Assembly: GCA_963605405.1 (NCBI GenBank)
Contig: CAVCUP010000046.1
Coordinates: 1 to 8,889, forward strand
Reading direction: 5' to 3'
DNA length: 8,889 nucleotides
Source of the DNA: Paratractidigestivibacter sp963605405
Lineage (GTDB): Bacteria > Actinomycetota > Coriobacteriia > Coriobacteriales > Atopobiaceae
The translations under genes were made by a program, and so were the position numbers. The notes beneath the pieces are model-generated. The model saw only the letters and a list, made by a program, of their open reading frames with translations, ran no database searches and had not been told where the DNA came from. Numbering within the stretch: the stretch's first letter is position 1; each line of letters begins with the position of its first letter. Shown here one piece after another: positions 6,189-8,889 of the stretch.

Positions 6189-7784
6189 ATCATCGAGGAA
6201 CTCGCGCACTACGGAATCGCCCACACTGACGATATGACCTGGATCGATTGTTCGCCTGCCGTCCTCATCGAGAAAGCCGTTGACCGCGGCGAGGGGACGC
6301 TCGCGAGCACGGGTGCCCTTTGCGTTGAGACGGGCCAGTACACGGGCCGCTCGCCCAAGGACCGCTTCATCGTCGACACCCCCGAGGTCCACGACACCAT
6401 TGCGTGGGGCGAGGTCAACGTCCCCATCTCGCAGGATGACTACTCCCGCATCAAGGCCGAGGTCATCGCCCATTTCTCTGAGCGCAGGCTCTTCGTGGTC
6501 CACGGTATCGCGGGCGCTGACCGTCGTTATTCACGCAAGTTCACTGTGATCACGGAGCTCGCGAGCCAGGCGCTCTTCATCCACCAAATGCTCGTGCGCC
6601 CCACGAAGGAGGAGCTCGCGAACTACGGCCTCGCCGACTTCGTCGTCATGGCGGCGCCGAAGCTCAAGCTCGACCCCTTCGTGCACCACACGCACTCCGA
6701 GGCCGCCGTCATCATCAACTTCACCGAGAAGGTCATTCTCGTCGTCGGCACCCAGTACTCCGGCGAGATTAAGAAGGCCATCTTCTCCACGATGAACTAC
6801 CTGCTGCCCGCCGAGGACCATGTCCTTCCCATGCACTGCTCCTGCAACATGAACCCCGTGAGCCACGGCACCACGGTCTTCTTCGGCCTTTCCGGCACCG
6901 GCAAGACCACGCTCTCCGCTGCGGACAACCGCAAGCTCATCGGCGACGACGAGCACGGCTGGGCCGAGGACTCCGTCTTCAACATCGAGGGCGGCTGCTA
7001 CGCCAAGACCATCAACATCACCGAGGAGACCGAGCCCCAGATTTGGCACGCCATCAAGTTCGGCTCCATCTGCGAGAACGTTGTAGTGGACAAATGGAGC
7101 CGCGAGGCCGACTACTTCGACACCTCGCTTACCGAGAACGGCCGCGTCGCCTACCCGGTCGAGTTCATCGACAACGCGGTGCTCAAGGGTTGGGCCAAGC
7201 GCATCCCCGACGTCGTGATCTTCCTCACGGCCGACGCCTTCGGCGTGCTGCCCCCGATCTCCAAGCTTGACAAGAACGCGGCGATGTATCACTTCATGAC
7301 GGGCTTTACGAGCAAGGTCGCCGGCACCGAGCGCGGGGTCAAGGAGCCGCAGCCCACGTTCTCGAGCCTCTTCGGCGAGCCGTTCATGCCGCTCGACCCG
7401 ATGGTCTACGGCCAGATGCTCGGCGAGAAGATCGAACACGGCGGGACCCGCGTCTATCTCATCAACACCGGCTGGACCGGCGGCCCCTACGGCGTGGGTT
7501 CCCGCATCAAGCTCAAGTACACGCGCAAGATGGTCGAGGCCGCGCAGTCCGGCATCATCGACGACTGCGAGTTCGTGCACGACGAGCGCTTCAACCTCGA
7601 CGTTCCCACTGCCTGCCCGGACGTTCCTTCCGAGCTTCTTAACCCGAAGAGCACCTGGTCGGACCCCGACGCCTACGACGCGACCGCTGAGAAGCTCGCT
7701 TGCATGTTCGTGGAGAACGCCGAGAAGCGCCTCCAGTCCATGTCCGACGAGGTTCGTGCCGCCGGTCCGCACCCCTTGGCGTAG
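6186..7784 (+). CDS. pckA: Phosphoenolpyruvate carboxykinase (ATP)
   Basis: The enzyme catalyses oxaloacetate + ATP to PEP + ADP + CO2 in the cytoplasm; in many fermenting anaerobes it can run in the carboxylating, ATP-forming direction. From the TTG start the protein has 532 residues, normal for the ATP-dependent family. Motifs in order: GRSPKDRF (54-61) with the substrate-binding arginine, KKAIFSTMNYLLP, MHCSCNM containing the Mn-binding histidine, the P-loop GLSGTGKTT (234-242), IGDDEHGW with the metal-binding aspartate, EGGCYAKT, TADAFGVLPP and NTGWTGGPYG. All key residues are present. ATP rather than GTP dependence follows from these motifs, which are those of the bacterial ATP class. 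The gene is monocistronic by layout: divergent from the epimerase gene and followed by a hairpin terminator. Codon use is strongly biased, consistent with high expression. Confidence 0.97.
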   Translation: MIIEELAHYGIAHTDDMTWIDCSPAVLIEKAVDRGEGTLASTGALCVETGQYTGRSPKDRFIVDTPEVHDTIAWGEVNVPISQDDYSRIKAEVIAHFSERRLFVVHGIAGADRRYSRKFTVITELASQALFIHQMLVRPTKEELANYGLADFVVMAAPKLKLDPFVHHTHSEAAVIINFTEKVILVVGTQYSGEIKKAIFSTMNYLLPAEDHVLPMHCSCNMNPVSHGTTVFFGLSGTGKTTLSAADNRKLIGDDEHGWAEDSVFNIEGGCYAKTINITEETEPQIWHAIKFGSICENVVVDKWSREADYFDTSLTENGRVAYPVEFIDNAVLKGWAKRIPDVVIFLTADAFGVLPPISKLDKNAAMYHFMTGFTSKVAGTERGVKEPQPTFSSLFGEPFMPLDPMVYGQMLGEKIEHGGTRVYLINTGWTGGPYGVGSRIKLKYTRKMVEAAQSGIIDDCEFVHDERFNLDVPTACPDVPSELLNPKSTWSDPDAYDATAEKLACMFVENAEKRLQSMSDEVRAAGPHPLA

Positions 7785-7873
7785 ATGCCTCGGTACTGTT
7801 TTCTTAACCGACGCGTGCGAGCCCTCAAACAGCGTCATGCAGTAAACGCAGAGGTCTATTCGCCCTAAACATG

Positions 7874-7914
7874 CGCCGCACAGTAACGTTTTGTTACTGT
7901 GCGGCGTTATTTCT
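7874..7914 (+). terminator. Probable terminator of pckA
   Basis: A perfect 14-bp stem (7874-7887 with 7893-7906) has the 5-nt loop GTTTT and is followed by the T-rich TTATTTCT (7907-7914). It lies about 90 nt beyond the pckA stop. The T tract is interrupted, so efficiency is uncertain. The 88 nt between stop and hairpin show nothing recognisable. Confidence 0.8.
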
Positions 7915-8069
7915 GGGCGGGGGAGCTGTCTTCTTTACTGCGTCGCGCGATTTCGGGGCACAGGTCCGGGCATTGCCTCGCATCACGGTCAACCTTCATT
8001 CAGATAGGGACCGCGCCCCCTGGCAATCCCTGCGCGGCAACCCTTGGGCCGGTCCCGGAACACAAAAGA
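7915..8069. other. Gene-free spacer with a weak imperfect stem-loop
   Basis: Together with its flanking hairpins, this is part of the 397-nt convergent gap between pckA and pta. No credible coding sequence is seen. GGGACCG (8007-8013) can pair with CGGTCCC (8050-8056), and GCCC/GGGC extends the stem after a bulge. The loop contains two similar decamers, GGCAATCCCT and GGCAACCCTT. No known riboswitch or RNA family is recognised, and the stem could be chance in GC-rich sequence. Confidence 0.3.
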
Positions 8070-8158
8070 GCCCCGCCGCTTTCTTCTCCTCATAGCGATT
8101 TCGCGCAGCGAGCGAGCAAAGCGAGCGCTGAGCTATGAGGAGAAGAAAGCGGCGGGGC
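8070..8158 (-). repeat. Hairpin element 3: 27-bp perfect arms around the conserved core (downstream of pta)
   Basis: The arms 8070-8096 and 8132-8158 are perfect reverse complements (27 of 27) and enclose a 35-nt core (8097-8131). On the - strand the core begins TCAGCGCTCGC and ends AAATC, as in elements 1 and 2; it differs from them by TTTGCT in place of TTCGCT. It starts 23 nt after the pta stop and reads in gene sense. On the - strand the distal arm is followed by TCTTTTGTG, so this copy has some resemblance to an intrinsic terminator. The arm sequence, pyrimidine-rich on the gene-proximal side, is unrelated to the other two. Confidence 0.9.
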
Positions 8159-8181
8159 CGCACCAGAGTTACGTAACTGGA

Positions 8182-8889
8182 TTACTCCGCCATCTGGGCC
8201 TGGACCGCGGTGATGGCCACGACGCCCACGATGTCGTCGGCGGAGCAGCCGCGGGAGAGGTCGTTGACCGGCTTGGCGATGCCCTGCAGGATCGGGCCGT
8301 AGGCGTCGGCGCCGCCGAAGCGCTGGACGAGCTTGTAGCCGATGTTGCCGGCCTCGAGGTCGGGGAAGACCAGGATGTTGGCGTTGCCGGCGACCGTGGA
8401 GCCCGGGGCCTTCAGGTCGGCGACGGACTGGACGAGCGCGGCGTCGAGCTGCAGGTCGCCGTCGAGGGCGAGCTCGGGGTTCTTCTCGTTGGCGAGATTA
8501 ACGGCCTCCTGGACCTTTGCCGGCACGTCGCCCTTGGCGGAGCCCATGGTGGAGAAGGAGAGCATGGCGACCTTCGGCTCGGTGCCGGGCATGAAGGCCT
8601 TCCAGGACTCGGCGGAGGCCAGCGCGATCTCGGAGAGCTCGTCCGCGTTCGGGTTGATGTTCAGGCCGCAGTCGGCGAAGAGCAGGGTGCCGTCGGCGCC
8701 GTACTGCGGGGTCTTGGTGCACATGATGAAGAAGGCGGAGACGAGCTTGGTGCCCGGGGCGGTCTTCAGGATCTGGAGCGCGGGGCGCAGGGTGTTGGCG
8801 GTGGAGTGGCAGGCGCCGGAGACGAGGCCGTCGGCGTCGCCCATCTTGACCATCATGGTGCCGAAGTAGGTGGCGTCGTTCATCTGCTC
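8182..8889 (-). CDS. pta: Phosphate acetyltransferase, C-terminal part (5' end outside window)
   Basis: Phosphotransacetylase converts acetyl-CoA and phosphate to acetyl phosphate and CoA, supplying acetate kinase. About 235 residues are visible; the family's short form has about 330, so roughly the N-terminal third lies beyond the window. The frame continues unbroken to the window edge, two codons upstream of the first visible Met. Family landmarks are YFGTMMVKMGDADGLVSGA, HSTANTLRPALQ, LLFADCGLNINP, VAMLSFSTMGSAKG, LDGDLQLDAA, APGSTVAGNANILVFPDLEAGNIGYKL and the near-C-terminal RFGGADAYGPILQG with the closing LSRGCS. The gene is convergent with pckA and ends 23 nt before hairpin element 3. 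ackA, normally its neighbour, is about 7.7 kb away on the other strand. Confidence 0.95.
   Translation of the reverse strand, partial: EQMNDATYFGTMMVKMGDADGLVSGACHSTANTLRPALQILKTAPGTKLVSAFFIMCTKTPQYGADGTLLFADCGLNINPNADELSEIALASAESWKAFMPGTEPKVAMLSFSTMGSAKGDVPAKVQEAVNLANEKNPELALDGDLQLDAALVQSVADLKAPGSTVAGNANILVFPDLEAGNIGYKLVQRFGGADAYGPILQGIAKPVNDLSRGCSADDIVGVVAITAVQAQMAE

Noticed and set aside
7871..8095. A 74-codon frame starting MRRTVTFCYC, in the pckA-pta gap
   Set aside because: It starts inside the stem of the pckA terminator and ends inside the left arm of hairpin element 3, with no Shine-Dalgarno sequence. Its signal-peptide-like start is probably chance.

Overview
The window is GC-rich with strongly G/C-biased third codon positions. 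It carries core fermentation genes (acetate kinase and phosphotransacetylase, both cut by the window edges, and an ATP-type PEP carboxykinase) together with a polar amino-acid ABC transporter. The protein sequences and base composition suggest a host-associated anaerobic actinobacterium of the class Coriobacteriia, most likely Collinsella or a close relative. The genus is an inference from recall, not from a search.

Layout. 1-486 (+): C-terminal part of ackA, closed by a clear intrinsic terminator. 487-713: AT-rich spacer with a candidate promoter. 714-4851 (+): a five-gene cluster made of a lipoprotein substrate-binding protein, a hairpin that probably attenuates transcription, two permeases with a 4-nt overlap, an ATPase, and a class-I-glutamine-amidotransferase-like hydrolase (peptidase C26, PuuD-like) that starts 2 nt after the ATPase stop. 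Import of a glutamate-like amino acid followed by cleavage of a gamma-glutamyl compound is a plausible joint role. 5119-6003 (-): an aldose 1-epimerase-family protein, convergent with the hydrolase. 6186-7784 (+): pckA, read from a TTG start behind a strong Shine-Dalgarno sequence and followed by a hairpin terminator. 8182-8889 (-): C-terminal part of pta, convergent with pckA.

The most striking content is not protein-coding. Three hairpin elements (4871-4982, 5003-5103, 8070-8158) have long, perfectly paired arms of 39, 30 and 27 bp whose sequences are unrelated to each other. All three enclose nearly the same 34-36 nt core. Read in the sense of the adjacent gene, the core always has the same orientation, and the element always begins 15-23 nt after that gene's stop codon (hydrolase, epimerase, pta). 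Within the core, two small stems can be drawn, and one of them shows a compensatory A-T to G-C change between copies. I infer a dispersed 3'-end RNA or DNA element with a conserved three-way-junction-like head and a freely varying stem. I do not recognise it as a named family.

Metabolically, pta and ackA turn acetyl-CoA into acetate and ATP, pckA interconverts oxaloacetate and PEP, and the transporter and hydrolase supply an amino acid. These are neighbours in one region, not one demonstrated pathway.
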